Positions 18,300-28,326 of a DNA stretch of 64,000 bases are shown here, piece by piece. Every line of letters begins with the position of its first letter. Position 1 is the first letter of the stretch. Location: the NCBI RefSeq assembly GCF_000746025.2, contig NZ_CP045798.1:2489001-2553000 (forward strand), written 5' to 3'. The notes beneath the pieces are model-generated. The model had not been told where the DNA came from. It did not search any database and was given only the letters and a program-made list of their open reading frames with translations. A program made the position numbers and the translations under genes. This DNA is from Thermanaerosceptrum fracticalcis. Its GTDB lineage: Bacteria > Bacillota > Peptococcia > DRI-13.

Positions 18300-19969
18300 G
18301 CAAAAAAGACAATAACGAACTAGCAGATGCAAGTTCATGCATCTGACGGATTAATCCTTCTGGAGGATATAACTGTTAGACAGCTTACTGGACTTCTCTC
18401 ACCTCCAGACCGAGTTTTTTAGCTTCGGCAATAATTCTTTTTACACGGAATTTTTCCTGTTTTTGTTTAGCTTTTTCAAAGGATGTCTCGTCGTAGTCAA
18501 CATCTTTCTTCAATAAGTTGTAAATGATCACGAGGAGCTTTCTGGCTAATGCAATGAGAGCTTTCTTGGCCCCGCGGCGTTGTTTTATCTTCCAGTACCA
18601 AGACGATAAATAGCTATCGCGTATTCGGGTGATGCACCAGGCAATTTCGCAAAGGATTCGTTTTAGATAGGTGTTGCCATGGGTGGTACGGGTGGACTTT
18701 TTTTTCCTGCACTTTCATTATTACCAGGACTTAAGCCCGCCCAGGAACAGATATGTTCCGCGGTTTTGAATCGGCTCATATCAATGCCGATTTCCGCCAA
18801 GATTGCAGCAGCGGCGGTTTTGTCAATCCCCGGGATGCCGTCCAGTTGCTCCAGTTGTCTTTGATATTGCTTGAGTTTTTCCTCAAGCTTTTGCTCTACC
18901 TGGTGAAGATGCTCGTAGTGCTGATCCAGCCACCCTAGCAAAAGCTTGAGGAACTCCCTTTGGTGAACATCCATTTTACCATTGACAGCCTGTTTGATCT
19001 CATGGAGCTTGCTCTTAGCGCGCCCCTTTACAAATGTTTCTACTTCGCGGGCAGATATCTTCCCGTAGCAGCAAAGGTGATCTATAATTGCTCGGCCTGA
19101 TACGCCGAATATATCGGTGAGAAATGTTGACAGCTTAAAGCCGCAGCTTTGTAAGTGCTTTTCAATCCGATTTTTCTGGGAAGTAATTTCCTCGACGATG
19201 CTTTTACGGTACCGGGTCAGATTACGGAGTTCCCGGATAGGTTTCGAGGGGATAAAACTTCCTTCTAACAATCCGGCACGCAAGAGAGTGGCTATCCATT
19301 CAGCGTCCTTCATGTCGGTCTTTTTGCCAGGAACATTCTTCATGTGCCGGGCGTTGGTAACAATCAAAACCATACTGCCGTCAAAGGCTTCTTCCAGTAC
19401 GTTATATACAGGCTGCCAATAAACACCAGTACTTTCCATAGCCACATTCCGGCAGTTTTCCTCTTCCAGCCAGGCTTTTAGTTCATCAAGTCCAGCAAGA
19501 AGGGTGGAAAAAGTGCGGATGGTTTTAACTGGTTCCCCGTCAACATTGCCTTTTAATAAGCAGGCGACAACAGTTTCCTTGTGGACATCAAGACCACAAC
19601 AAATTTCCAGAATGTCTTGCATACGACTCACTCCTGCTCCAATGGATTTCAGGGATGATTGCCCGAGAAAATATGGAGTTTAGTACCCGTGCTGTTCCCA
19701 AGTCCTTAAAAACAAGGGGCGACAATTGGCCGTGCTCAAAGGCAATCAGGTTAGGTTTTTAGTCGAGGTTATACCATCAAAATACAATCAACCTTTGTCC
19801 CTGATAATTCCAATGTAGCAGAAAATTAGACCATTGTAATCACTTCTACATATTTTCATAATTGGTTGTGCCTTCTAGGCATGGGTGGTTTTTAGGATGT
19901 TTTTAGTAGATTATATGTGCCGCATCCCCCGGGCTGTTACTGTTGGATTGTGAATGGAAAAATAATAAG
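18300..19969 (-). mobile_element. IS110-family insertion sequence (approximate limits)
   Basis: The transposase plus its non-coding flanks. IS110 elements have no clear terminal inverted repeats, so the ends are estimates. The 340 bp upstream of the transposase start (19632-19969) contain no gene; in the IS110 group this region normally encodes the bridge RNA that pairs with target and donor DNA. I see T-rich and GC-rich patches but cannot assign the guide loops by eye. Confidence 0.6.
18385..19631 (-). pseudogene. IS110-family transposase with a frameshift in an A8 tract
   Basis: The N-terminal RuvC-like DEDD domain is intact: CCGLDVHKETVVA, AMESTGVYWQPVY and DMKDAEWIATLL. So are the coiled coil and the start of the Transposase_20 domain (GIPGIDKTAAAAIL, WAGLSPGNNESAGK with the catalytic Ser). 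Eight A on the minus strand at 18705-18698 then shift the frame, giving a stop at 18663. The remainder (STRTTHGNTYLKRILCEIAW ... VREVQ) continues in the -1 frame to 18385. Restoring one A gives a normal protein of about 420 residues. It is either dead, a homopolymer sequencing error, or expressed by slippage on the A tract. Confidence 0.88.
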
Positions 19970-20020
19970 AAGCAATACAAACGCATAGAATGCATTCATA
20001 TTGCCTCATCGGGCTTTACT
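19970..20020 (-). terminator. Hairpin of the GTAAAGCCC...GGCAATA family
   Basis: On the minus strand GTAAAGCCC is followed by GCAATA..AATGCAT / ATGCGTT..TATTGC and a T-rich tract. The same element with compensatory changes occurs at 41623-41680 and 42301-42358. It lies directly behind the small gene 20041-20148 and probably terminates it. Confidence 0.6.
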
Positions 20021-20040
20021 AATAATCTTATTATATAGGA

Positions 20041-20148
20041 CTAATACAATAAATACATCACTACACTAATAAAAGATATAATCAGAGCACCAAAAACCAA
20101 GACTTTCACGTAATCATTAGATGGGGGAAGGCCTTTCTTTTCTCTCAT
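20041..20148 (-). CDS. 35-residue membrane peptide behind a c-di-GMP-I riboswitch
   Basis: MREKKGLPPSNDYVKVLVFG continues as a hydrophobic helix and ends MYLLY. The ATG is preceded by AAGGAGAAC at suitable spacing. The polar N-terminus and a single transmembrane helix make it a typical small membrane protein. It is the first open reading frame after the riboswitch terminator, about 115 bp downstream, so it is the likely riboswitch target. No family recognised; the reading frame is short, so coding status rests on the ribosome site and context. Confidence 0.55.
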   Translation of the reverse strand: MREKKGLPPSNDYVKVLVFGALIISFISVVMYLLY

Positions 20149-20262
20149 TAGGTATTGTTCTCCTTGAAAAAAAATCACATATAAAAATATACCACATCTC
20201 TTGCATTCTGTCAGTCATGTTTTTTTACGTTTAAGCCAATTACTGAAGTGGCTATCAAAATG

Positions 20263-20411
20263 AAAAAACCCTGTTTTAGGAATCACCAAAACAGGGGTAA
20301 AGTCTGACTTCACCCTGGTTACCGGCAACCCGACCATCATGGCCCCCGCAAGGACTTTAGACTCGTGGCTTTGCGTCCCTGGCTTTCGCCAGGTTTGCCT
20401 TTATCAGTGAT
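20263..20411 (-). ncRNA. c-di-GMP-I (GEMM) riboswitch with terminator
   Basis: On the minus strand the conserved core is present in order: AAAGGCAAACC, a stem closed by a GAAA tetraloop (CTGGC-GAAA-GCCAG), GGGACGCAAAGCC, a second stem, then GGGTTGCCGG. An expression platform follows: CAGGGTGAAGTC can pair with GACTTTACCCCTG (antiterminator). The alternative is the terminator CCCTGTTTT...AAAACAGGG with six T (20297-20263). The switch reads toward the 35-residue peptide gene and, beyond it, IS110. Whether ligand turns expression on or off cannot be decided by eye. Confidence 0.88.
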
Positions 20412-20522
20412 ATAATCTTTGCTACATGGTTACACACAATTCCATAAAACGGTGTCTAATAACCTTTATTCTACACGAAACAGCATATTCCTTCTCTATT
20501 TATTAAATAATTCTAATAAAAC

Positions 20523-20548
20523 GGGACTGGGGCTCTAGGTCCCAGTCC
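20523..20548 (-). terminator. Terminator after murJ
   Basis: GGACTGGG and CCCAGTCC form the stem, followed by CGTTTTATT on the minus strand; the stem overlaps the murJ stop. It closes the exopolysaccharide locus. Confidence 0.75.
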
Positions 20549-22118
20549 TTAAGGCTACCTTGCCTTTATTCGCAATGACTTTCGTAATATCCAGCAAATA
20601 ACTAAATTCATCTATTCTCGTGATAAACCCCGTTAGGAGGTATACTATCAAGCCAATGAAAATATCAATCCCCACCCTTAGGGCCAATAAGATTTTACTG
20701 CCTGTGAGGGTTTTAACCAGAATAGCATCCATACCGCTGACAGCAAGACCCATGATCAGGGAAGCAGCAACTACCTTGCTGGCAAAGATAAGCAACTCCT
20801 TGTTTATAATTCCTTTCACTCGTCTGCCTAATATGGCAACGAGCAGAAGGGCATTAACAGTACTGGCTATGGAATTAGCCAGGGCAAGACCGAGATGCTG
20901 ACCGCTTTTAACCAATAATACGGAAAGCCCAAGGTTTATAGCCACAGTTACCACTGTCACCTTCACAGGGGTTACCGTATCCTGCAGAGCATAAAAACCC
21001 CTGGTAATGACTGGCCCCAGGCACTGACCGATTAACCCCACTGAAAGGAGCAGCAAAGCCCCTGTAGTAAGATAGACCGCCCGCTCATCAAAGGCACCCC
21101 GCTTAAAAAGGAGCTCCACTATGGGATGCCTGAGAATCATTAATCCCATGACTGCAGGGGCAGTAAAGAGGAAGACCATCTTTGCCCCTCGCGCCAGAGT
21201 ACCCGTAAACCGGCCCATTTCTTTAAAGGCCACAGCCCGGCTCAAGCTGGGAAATATGGCTGTACCCACCGCCATTACAAATATACCCTGAGGGAGAAGT
21301 ATCAGCTTTGTGGCATAGTTCAGTGCGGAGATGGAACCTTCATTTAGACCCGAACCAAAGAAATAGTAAATGAGTACATTTAACTGACCCACACCACTTC
21401 CTATGAGAACGGGCAGCATGAGACGAAAAACTTTCTTTACACTCTCATCCCTGATACTGATTAAACCAATAAAGCGAAAGCTCGTCTTCTTAATAAAGAT
21501 TATCTGAAAAAGGGCCCCCATAGCAGTACCCACTAACATACCTAGAGCTGCACCGTAGATTCCATAATTACGCCCTAGGGTAAAGACCGCTCCTATGACC
21601 GCTATATTGAGAATAACGGGGGCCATGGCCGGGGGCGCAAAGATATTACTTGCGTTTAATACACCCATTAGGAAGTTTGTGATAGTAAAAAAGAGGATAG
21701 TCGGAAAGATCAAGATGGCCAAAACTGAGGCTAGCTCCAGGGTTGACTCGTTAAACCCCGGTGCAAATAGCCTGATGACGTACTCGGAATAAGTAATGCC
21801 CATGAGAACAATAATCCCCATGATAAAAACAGCCACCACAAATACTGTAGTAAAAATTTTCCTGGCTTCCGGCACCTGCCCCCTGGCCATGTACTCCAGA
21901 AAAATAGGAACTACCACAACCACCAGGGCAGAACTTAGTATGCCATTAAACATATATGGAATGTTAAAGACCACCAGAAAGGCATCAGTAACACTGTTGG
22001 CCCCAAACTGCTGGGCTATAACTGCCTCCCGGGCAAAACCCAGTATCTTTGACAGTACTGTGATTACGGCTATAACCAGCGTAGCTTTAGCTACCGTACC
22101 CACTTTTTTATTGTCCAT
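20535..22118 (-). CDS. murJ: MurJ/MviN-family lipid-linked oligosaccharide flippase
   Basis: A 527-residue MOP-superfamily membrane protein with about 14 helices. It starts MDNKKVGTVAKATLVIAVIT and carries the MurJ signatures GFAREAVIAQQFGANSVTDAF, PPAMAPVILNIAVIG and LTTGALLLLSVGLIGQCLGP. MurJ flips lipid II. Here it is the last gene of an exopolysaccharide operon that lacks a recognisable Wzx, so it may also or instead export the polysaccharide repeat unit. The ATG at 22118 is chosen because GGAG precedes it; a TTG four codons upstream overlaps that site. Confidence 0.9.
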   Translation of the reverse strand: MDNKKVGTVAKATLVIAVITVLSKILGFAREAVIAQQFGANSVTDAFLVVFNIPYMFNGILSSALVVVVVPIFLEYMARGQVPEARKIFTTVFVVAVFIMGIIVLMGITYSEYVIRLFAPGFNESTLELASVLAILIFPTILFFTITNFLMGVLNASNIFAPPAMAPVILNIAVIGAVFTLGRNYGIYGAALGMLVGTAMGALFQIIFIKKTSFRFIGLISIRDESVKKVFRLMLPVLIGSGVGQLNVLIYYFFGSGLNEGSISALNYATKLILLPQGIFVMAVGTAIFPSLSRAVAFKEMGRFTGTLARGAKMVFLFTAPAVMGLMILRHPIVELLFKRGAFDERAVYLTTGALLLLSVGLIGQCLGPVITRGFYALQDTVTPVKVTVVTVAINLGLSVLLVKSGQHLGLALANSIASTVNALLLVAILGRRVKGIINKELLIFASKVVAASLIMGLAVSGMDAILVKTLTGSKILLALRVGIDIFIGLIVYLLTGFITRIDEFSYLLDITKVIANKGKVALRTGT

Positions 22119-22152
22119 ATTTAACTCCAATACTTATACAAAATTTCTCAAT

Positions 22153-23934
22153 CTACATGGCAGCATTAAGCCGTAAGCAGTTTCCCTGTAACCTGTCAGC
22201 ACTGCCTTGGTTCATAATATCTATCATATAATTCTTTAACTGCAGTAATTTATCGTTAGCCTCAACTTCACTACCACCACAAACACCAAAATAGATTTTA
22301 AGCTTTGGCTCAGTACCGGAAGGACGAATGCACAACCAGGAAGCATCCTCCAGGATATATTTCAAGACGTTGGACTTGGGAAGACTGATTAGTTCCTCCC
22401 TGCCTTCTAACAGGTATGATCTTCTCTGGTTTAGATAATCCTCCACAGCGACAATTCCCTTACCAGCTATGGTGAGAATATAACCTTTTCGGAAATCTTC
22501 CATTACCTTCACAATTCTCTCCTGCCCCTCTTTCCCTTCCAGGTTCAAAGAGAGCAAATCTTCCCGATAGAAACCGTACTTGCGAAAAATACGCTGAAGC
22601 TGTTCATAGAGGGTAAGCCCCTTAGTTTTATAGTAAAGGGCCATCTCCGCAGCCAGAAGACAAGCCTGAACGGCATCCTTATCCCGCACTTCATCACCAA
22701 TGAGGTAGCCATAGCTTTCCTCATAGCCAAAGAGGAACTGTCGTTCACCTTTCTCCTTGAATTCCTTTATTTTCTCCCCTATATATTTGAAGCCGGTCAG
22801 GGTATCAATGGTCTCGATTCCATATGCCGCAGCTATGGATCTGCCAATTTCCGAGGTAACAATGGTCTTAATTACCGTACCATTGGGTGGAAGCAATCCC
22901 TGGTTCTGTCTCTGGGAGAGAATATACTCCAGAAACAGGGCCCCCAGCTGGTTTCCCGTGATAACTCTGTATTTGCCCGCATCATCCTTCACAGCTACAC
23001 CCACACGGTCTGCATCAGGATCAGTAGCCAGCAGGATATCGGCGTCAATTTTCTCCCCTAGCTTTATACTCAGCTCAAAGGCAGCATGCTCCTCAGGATT
23101 AGGGTATTTTACCGTAGGAAAGTTGCCATTGGGACATTCCTGCTCGGGAACCACGTGTACATTCCTGAAGCCCATTTCTCTCAGGATGCGTGTTACAGGC
23201 TTGTTCCCGGTACCATGGAGTGGCGAATATACAATAGTGATTTCCTGCCCCCGGTCCTTTATCAGTTCAGGCTGCAAGGACAAAGTCTTTACATAGGAAA
23301 TATATTTCTTTACCAGTTCATCCCCTGGAAAGACTATCAGCCCTCGCAGAACAGCTTCATCATAGTCCATTGCGGTCACCGCAAGCTCATCAACCACCTT
23401 CGCTATCTCCTGAGTAATGGCATTTGCTATATTATCTGTAATCTGACCGCCATCGGACCAGTAGACCTTGTACCCGTTATATTCGGGGGGGTTGTGGCTG
23501 GCGGTGATGACTATCCCTGCAGTAGCCTCCAGTTCCCTTACAGCGAAAGACAGTACCGGTGTTGGCATCAGTTCCTTGAACACAAAGGCTTTGATGCCAT
23601 TATCAGCCAGTACCTTCGCCGCTTCTACGGCAAACTCCCGGGACATCCGGCGGGAGTCATAGGCGATAACTACCGAGGGCAGCTTATCCCAGCGGATGTT
23701 TTTATGCATGTATAAAGCTAAACCCTTGGTAGCCTTGCGGACGGTATAGATATTCATTCTGTTGGTCCCCGCTCCGATGATGCCACGCAAACCCCCTGTA
23801 CCGAATTCCAGATCTTTGTAGAACCTTGCTTCGATTTCCCTCTCATTTTCTGCAACCTCTTTAAGCTCATTTCTTAATGTTTCATCCAGGTTAGGATGAT
23901 TGAGCCATTTATAATACTTCGTCAACTGATCCAC
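22153..23934 (-). CDS. pgcA: Phosphoglucomutase/phosphomannomutase
   Basis: A 593-residue alpha-D-phosphohexomutase of the long PgcA type. The phosphoserine is Ser146 in ITASHNPPEYNG. The metal loop is DPDADRVG, the sugar-binding loop is FGYEESYGYL, and the phosphate-binding loop is RPSGTEPKLKIY. It converts glucose-6-P to glucose-1-P (feeding GalU) and, depending on specificity, mannose-6-P to mannose-1-P (feeding ManC). Both substrates are needed by this locus and no second mutase is visible, so dual specificity is attractive but inferred. Confidence 0.94.
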   Translation of the reverse strand: MDQLTKYYKWLNHPNLDETLRNELKEVAENEREIEARFYKDLEFGTGGLRGIIGAGTNRMNIYTVRKATKGLALYMHKNIRWDKLPSVVIAYDSRRMSREFAVEAAKVLADNGIKAFVFKELMPTPVLSFAVRELEATAGIVITASHNPPEYNGYKVYWSDGGQITDNIANAITQEIAKVVDELAVTAMDYDEAVLRGLIVFPGDELVKKYISYVKTLSLQPELIKDRGQEITIVYSPLHGTGNKPVTRILREMGFRNVHVVPEQECPNGNFPTVKYPNPEEHAAFELSIKLGEKIDADILLATDPDADRVGVAVKDDAGKYRVITGNQLGALFLEYILSQRQNQGLLPPNGTVIKTIVTSEIGRSIAAAYGIETIDTLTGFKYIGEKIKEFKEKGERQFLFGYEESYGYLIGDEVRDKDAVQACLLAAEMALYYKTKGLTLYEQLQRIFRKYGFYREDLLSLNLEGKEGQERIVKVMEDFRKGYILTIAGKGIVAVEDYLNQRRSYLLEGREELISLPKSNVLKYILEDASWLCIRPSGTEPKLKIYFGVCGGSEVEANDKLLQLKNYMIDIMNQGSADRLQGNCLRLNAAM

Positions 23935-23959
23935 TTAGCCCACTCCATAATTTATTAAA

Positions 23960-24958
23960 CTAAAAATTTTCATTTGTGTTATAACCATTAGGATGTAACT
24001 GATGCCATTTCCAGGCAGTTTCAATAATTTCTTTTAATCCTTGATATTTCGGCTGCCAGCCTAGTTCCCTTTTAATCTTCTCTGCAGATGCTACCAGCAC
24101 AGCCGGATCCCCGGGCCGACGTTCCCCTTCGACCACCTTTATTGGCTTGCCAACCACTTCCTCAGCAGCCCTTATAACTTCCCTCACTGAAAAACCATTA
24201 CCATTGCCAAGGTTATATACTGCCGACTGACCATCAGCAAGCAATTTCTCAAGAGCCAGGATATGAGCCTCCGCCAAATCGTTAACGTGAATATAATCCC
24301 TGATACATGTACCGTCCGGCGTGGGGTAATCAGTGCCAAATATCCTGATTTCCGGTAACTTGCCAAGGGCACTTTGTAAGACAAGGGGCATCAAATGTGT
24401 CTCGGGAGTGTGATCTTCACCGATTTCCCCGCTTTCATCCGCTCCACAGGCATTAAAATATCTTAAGGAGATATATTTAAGGCCGTAAGCTAAGTCATAA
24501 TCCTTCAGAATCTCCTCAATCATTAGTTTTGTTTTACCGTATACATTGGTAGGATTTTTAGGACTATTCTCAGTAATGGGTATTTCTTGAGGTTCTCCGT
24601 AAACAGCAGCCGTAGAGGAAAATACTATTCTTTTAATATTATTATTTAGCATAACTTTTAGGAGATTTACTGTTCCACAAACATTGTTTACATAATATTT
24701 CTCCGGTTCAGCCATCGATTCTCCTACTAAGCTATAGGCAGCAAAGTGAATAACGCTTTGTATATTATACTTTTTCATCGTACTATCTAATAATTGTTCA
24801 TCAAGAATATTACCCACAATGAGGGGTATATCCTTTACAGACTCTTTATGACTTTTTTCCAGACTGTCATAGACTATAACATTATAACCAATGTCAGTTA
24901 ATTTTCTTACCGTGTGAGAGCCTATATATCCTGCTCCTCCGGTGACAAGTATGGACAA
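23960..24958 (-). CDS. galE: UDP-glucose 4-epimerase
   Basis: A 332-residue extended SDR enzyme. The NAD-binding GGAGYIGSHT lies at the N-terminus, catalytic Ser/Thr is in RIVFSSTAAVYGEP, and catalytic Tyr-Lys is in NVYGKTKLMIE. C-terminal LGNGNGFSVREVI and GDPAVLVAS segments are typical of GalE. It converts the UDP-glucose made by GalU into UDP-galactose for the polysaccharide. It lies in the run of nucleotide-sugar genes on the minus strand, 25-37 bp from its neighbours. Confidence 0.94.
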   Translation of the reverse strand: MSILVTGGAGYIGSHTVRKLTDIGYNVIVYDSLEKSHKESVKDIPLIVGNILDEQLLDSTMKKYNIQSVIHFAAYSLVGESMAEPEKYYVNNVCGTVNLLKVMLNNNIKRIVFSSTAAVYGEPQEIPITENSPKNPTNVYGKTKLMIEEILKDYDLAYGLKYISLRYFNACGADESGEIGEDHTPETHLMPLVLQSALGKLPEIRIFGTDYPTPDGTCIRDYIHVNDLAEAHILALEKLLADGQSAVYNLGNGNGFSVREVIRAAEEVVGKPIKVVEGERRPGDPAVLVASAEKIKRELGWQPKYQGLKEIIETAWKWHQLHPNGYNTNENF

Positions 24959-24994
24959 AGTATCTACTCCTTCCTTGATCTGTAACGTTAATTA

Positions 24995-25933
24995 TTAATC
25001 ATTTTTATAATAATTCTTTATAAACCAATTATACGTTAATAAAATTCCTTCTCGTAATGAAACTTTAGCCTTCCAGCCAAGACTGGTAAGCCTACTTATA
25101 TCTAGTAATTTTCTGGGTGTTCCATCAGGCTTTGACGTATTCCAAATGATATCTCCTTTATATTCTACAATTTCTTTAATCAACAAAGCCAATTCCCTGA
25201 TGGAAATATCTTCACCAACTCCTATATTAATGATTTCATTCTGATTATATTTATCCATTAAGAATATACACGCGTCTGCCAAATCGTCTATGTAAAGAAA
25301 TTCACGTCTGGGGGTACCGGTTCCCCACACTTCTACATAAGGGAGCTTGTTTACTTTTGCCTCATGAAATTTGCGAATCAAGGCTGGCATTACATGGGAA
25401 GTTTCCAAGTCAAAGTTATCATTTGGCCCATATAGATTAGTCGGCATTACTGAGATAAAATTGGTGTTATATTCCCTGTTATATGCCTGACAGAGCTGTA
25501 TCCCGGCAATCTTTGCCACAGCATAAGGCATGTTGGTAGGTTCCAGTTCTCCAGATAATAGATATTCTTCCTTTATGGGTTGTGGTGCAAACTTGGGATA
25601 AATACACGAACTCCCGAGAAATAAAAGCTTTTTAACTCCATATAAGTGTGACGAATGAATTACGTTGCTTTCGATCATAATATTGTCATAAATAAACTGA
25701 CCAGGATATTTAGAGTTCGCTAGAATTCCACCTACTTTTGCTGCAGCTAGAAAAACATACTCCGGTTTTTCTAACTCAAAAAAATGCTTAACTGCCAAAG
25801 AATCTCTCAGATCCAATTCTTTACTGGACTTATATACGAGATTCTTATAACCTAACCCCTCTAGTCTCCGTTTTATCGCACTTCCCACTAATCCACCATG
25901 TCCGGCTACATATATTTTTGCAGTCTTCTCCAT
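24995..25933 (-). CDS. fcl: GDP-L-fucose synthase
   Basis: A 312-residue SDR epimerase/reductase. [16 protein letters not shown] is the NADPH site, [15 protein letters not shown] and [10 protein letters not shown] hold the catalytic Ser-Tyr-Lys, and [17 protein letters not shown] is diagnostic of the GMER branch. It converts GDP-4-keto-6-deoxymannose from Gmd to GDP-L-fucose with NADPH. It follows gmd directly. Codon use is visibly AT-richer than in the flanking housekeeping genes. Confidence 0.95.
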   Translation of the reverse strand: MEKTAKIYVAGHGGLVGSAIKRRLEGLGYKNLVYKSSKELDLRDSLAVKHFFELEKPEYVFLAAAKVGGILANSKYPGQFIYDNIMIESNVIHSSHLYGVKKLLFLGSSCIYPKFAPQPIKEEYLLSGELEPTNMPYAVAKIAGIQLCQAYNREYNTNFISVMPTNLYGPNDNFDLETSHVMPALIRKFHEAKVNKLPYVEVWGTGTPRREFLYIDDLADACIFLMDKYNQNEIINIGVGEDISIRELALLIKEIVEYKGDIIWNTSKPDGTPRKLLDISRLTSLGWKAKVSLREGILLTYNWFIKNYYKND

Positions 25934-25954
25934 ATTTTTTATTCACCCGTTTCC

Positions 25955-27040
25955 CTACTCATAAGGATTATAAGTAGTATACCCGTTATTTTCACACAAC
26001 AGATCCTTTTCAGCTAACCTTAAATCCTCTTTAATCATTATCTCAACCAGTTTTCCAAAAGTAACCTCAGGCTCCCATCCAAGCTTTTCCTTGGCCTTAG
26101 AGTAATCCCCAAGAAGTAAATCTACTTCTGTCGGTCTGAAATACCGGGGATCAACTTGAACTAGAACATTACCCGACTTTGAGTCTATCCCTCTTTCCTT
26201 TACGCCATTACCTTCCCATAAAATATCAATTCCTACATGTTTAAACGCTAATTCAACAAACTCTCTAACGGAATGGGTTTCTCCGGTAGCGATTACATAG
26301 TCATTTGGTTTTTCTTGTTGTAACATAAGCCACATGGCCTTGACATAGTCCCCCGCATAACCCCAGTCTCTTTTCGCATCCAAATTCCCCAGATAAAGTT
26401 TGTCCTGTAACCCAAGCTTAATCCTAGCCACAGCACGTGTAATTTTTCTTGTAACGAAAGTCTCTCCACGTACTGGAGATTCATGGTTAAAAAGAATGCC
26501 GTTACACGCAAAGATATTGTATGCTTCGCGGTAATTTACGGTAATCCAATAAGCATACAGTTTTGCTGCGGCGTACGGACTGCGGGGATAGAAAGGGGTC
26601 GTCTCCCGTTGAGGAATTTCCTGTACTTTACCAAACAATTCACTGGTAGAAGCTTGATAAAACTTCGTTCTTTCTGTTAAACCCAGAATTCTAATAGCTT
26701 CCAAGAGTCTTAAAGTTCCCAAGGCATCAGAATTAGCAGTATATTCAGGTGTCTCAAAAGACACCTGAACATGACTTTGTGCTGCTAGATTATATATTTC
26801 ATCTGGCTGTACTTCCTGAATAATCCTTATAAGATTTGTAGCATCAGTAAGATCACCGTAATGTAATAGAAATCTTACATTTTCCTCATGTGGATCCTTA
26901 TATAAATGATCTATACGAGTAGTATTAAATAATGAACTTCTACGTTTAATCCCATGAACCTCATATCCTTTATTTAGCAGGAACTCAGCTAAATATGCTC
27001 CATCTTGACCCGTAATACCTGTAATTAGAGCTTTTTTCAT
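25955..27040 (-). CDS. gmd: GDP-mannose 4,6-dehydratase
   Basis: A 361-residue SDR dehydratase, first step of GDP-fucose synthesis. It has [17 protein letters not shown] (NADP site), the Gmd-specific [18 protein letters not shown], the catalytic Thr-Glu in [10 protein letters not shown] and Tyr-Lys in [12 protein letters not shown]. The [13 protein letters not shown] segment is also typical. Its start overlaps the stop of the glycosyltransferase gene by four bases (ATGA), so the two are translationally coupled. Confidence 0.97.
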   Translation of the reverse strand: MKKALITGITGQDGAYLAEFLLNKGYEVHGIKRRSSLFNTTRIDHLYKDPHEENVRFLLHYGDLTDATNLIRIIQEVQPDEIYNLAAQSHVQVSFETPEYTANSDALGTLRLLEAIRILGLTERTKFYQASTSELFGKVQEIPQRETTPFYPRSPYAAAKLYAYWITVNYREAYNIFACNGILFNHESPVRGETFVTRKITRAVARIKLGLQDKLYLGNLDAKRDWGYAGDYVKAMWLMLQQEKPNDYVIATGETHSVREFVELAFKHVGIDILWEGNGVKERGIDSKSGNVLVQVDPRYFRPTEVDLLLGDYSKAKEKLGWEPEVTFGKLVEIMIKEDLRLAEKDLLCENNGYTTYNPYE

Positions 27041-28284
27041 CCGTTCTTTCCTCCGTCTTTTAATTCTTTTAGTTTAGATTCAAAACTTCCTAATATCTTG
27101 TCAATATCTAAATATTCTTCAGCATATTTCCTGCCATTAATACCCAATTCGCTAAGTTTCTCTCTATTGTTATATAAATTAACAATTGTTTCTGCCATTA
27201 CTTCAGGATTCTCTGGTTCAATTACTATACCACATTGGTATTTTTGGACAACTTTTGAAACTTCACAGGATTCATTAGCTGATACCAAAGCTGGAGTACC
27301 ACTTGCTAAAATGTTTGTAAGCTTAGATGGCATCACAATATCAGTAACATCCTTTTGTTGGGGAACTAAACATATGTCTGCAGCACTCAGCATATTTGGT
27401 AAAATTTCCTTTGGTTGGATACCAAGAAACTGTACATTATGTAAATTAAGTTTCTTCACTCGATTTATTAACCATTCCTTTTTAGCTCCTTCTCCGACAA
27501 TAAGGAACTTAATCATATTTTTATTAATTAATAAACTAGCAGCATCAACTACATAATCTAAGCCCTGTTTTTCACCGATGTTACCTGCGTAAAGAACAAC
27601 AAAATCATCTTTGTCAATCTCGTTTACTATCCTGAATTCATTATTTTTCTCTAGCGGTTTAACATCTCTTATATCAGCCCAATTTGGGAATAATGTAACT
27701 TTTTTTTCATCTATACCTTTGTTTATTATTTTTTCTTTCATACCCATACTGATAGTTGTTATCAAATCTGCCTTTTTCAATATTAACCTTTCAACATACC
27801 TTAAAGTATTAAGCACTTTATTATTTTTTATCATTTGTAAATCAGCTGCAGCATCGATTTGGAGATCCTGGATATGATAAACAAACGGAATATTCAACAG
27901 TACTGAAACAAAATATCCATGTAATCCTATTAAAAATGGAGGACTTATACTTATTACTACATCTGGGCTCATTCTTATTTGTCTTAAAAGGTTAAACATA
28001 CTGGAAAATTCAAATGATAATTCATGAATAATTCTTTTTATTGATGTAACTGTATCTGGTACATATACATAAGATCTGTAGATGTTTACTCCGTTAACAG
28101 ACTCAATATCATACAATTTATTATCATATCTGTCGTAGATCTTCCATTTCGGATAATATGGAAAACCCGTTATGACAGAAACAGTATGTCCTTTTTCAAC
28201 TAACCACTCACACATTTGAGTAGTATATAGACCTGTTGAGGTTATTTCTGGGTAATAATTAATTCCTATAACTAATATTTTCAT
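27037..28284 (-). CDS. GT4-family glycosyltransferase
   Basis: A 415-residue GT-B enzyme. The N-terminal half begins [20 protein letters not shown] and has GFPYYPKW; the C-terminal half has [40 protein letters not shown] and the E-x7-E type [10 protein letters not shown]. It resembles WbuB/colanic-acid-type fucosyl- or N-acetylfucosaminyl-transferases, consistent with the GDP-fucose genes that follow, but the donor cannot be proven. It is the only dedicated sugar transferase in the locus besides the priming enzyme. Confidence 0.88.
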   Translation of the reverse strand: MKILVIGINYYPEITSTGLYTTQMCEWLVEKGHTVSVITGFPYYPKWKIYDRYDNKLYDIESVNGVNIYRSYVYVPDTVTSIKRIIHELSFEFSSMFNLLRQIRMSPDVVISISPPFLIGLHGYFVSVLLNIPFVYHIQDLQIDAAADLQMIKNNKVLNTLRYVERLILKKADLITTISMGMKEKIINKGIDEKKVTLFPNWADIRDVKPLEKNNEFRIVNEIDKDDFVVLYAGNIGEKQGLDYVVDAASLLINKNMIKFLIVGEGAKKEWLINRVKKLNLHNVQFLGIQPKEILPNMLSAADICLVPQQKDVTDIVMPSKLTNILASGTPALVSANESCEVSKVVQKYQCGIVIEPENPEVMAETIVNLYNNREKLSELGINGRKYAEEYLDIDKILGSFESKLKELKDGGKNG

Positions 28285-28326
28285 AAATGCGATTCACTCC
28301 CAGTCAACATGTATATCTATAGTTAC

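Noticed and set aside
19937-19999. Hydrophobic 20-codon frame (MNAFYAFV...) in the hairpin at 20 kb
   Set aside because: Poor ribosome site, and the sequence is better explained by the conserved hairpin stem.
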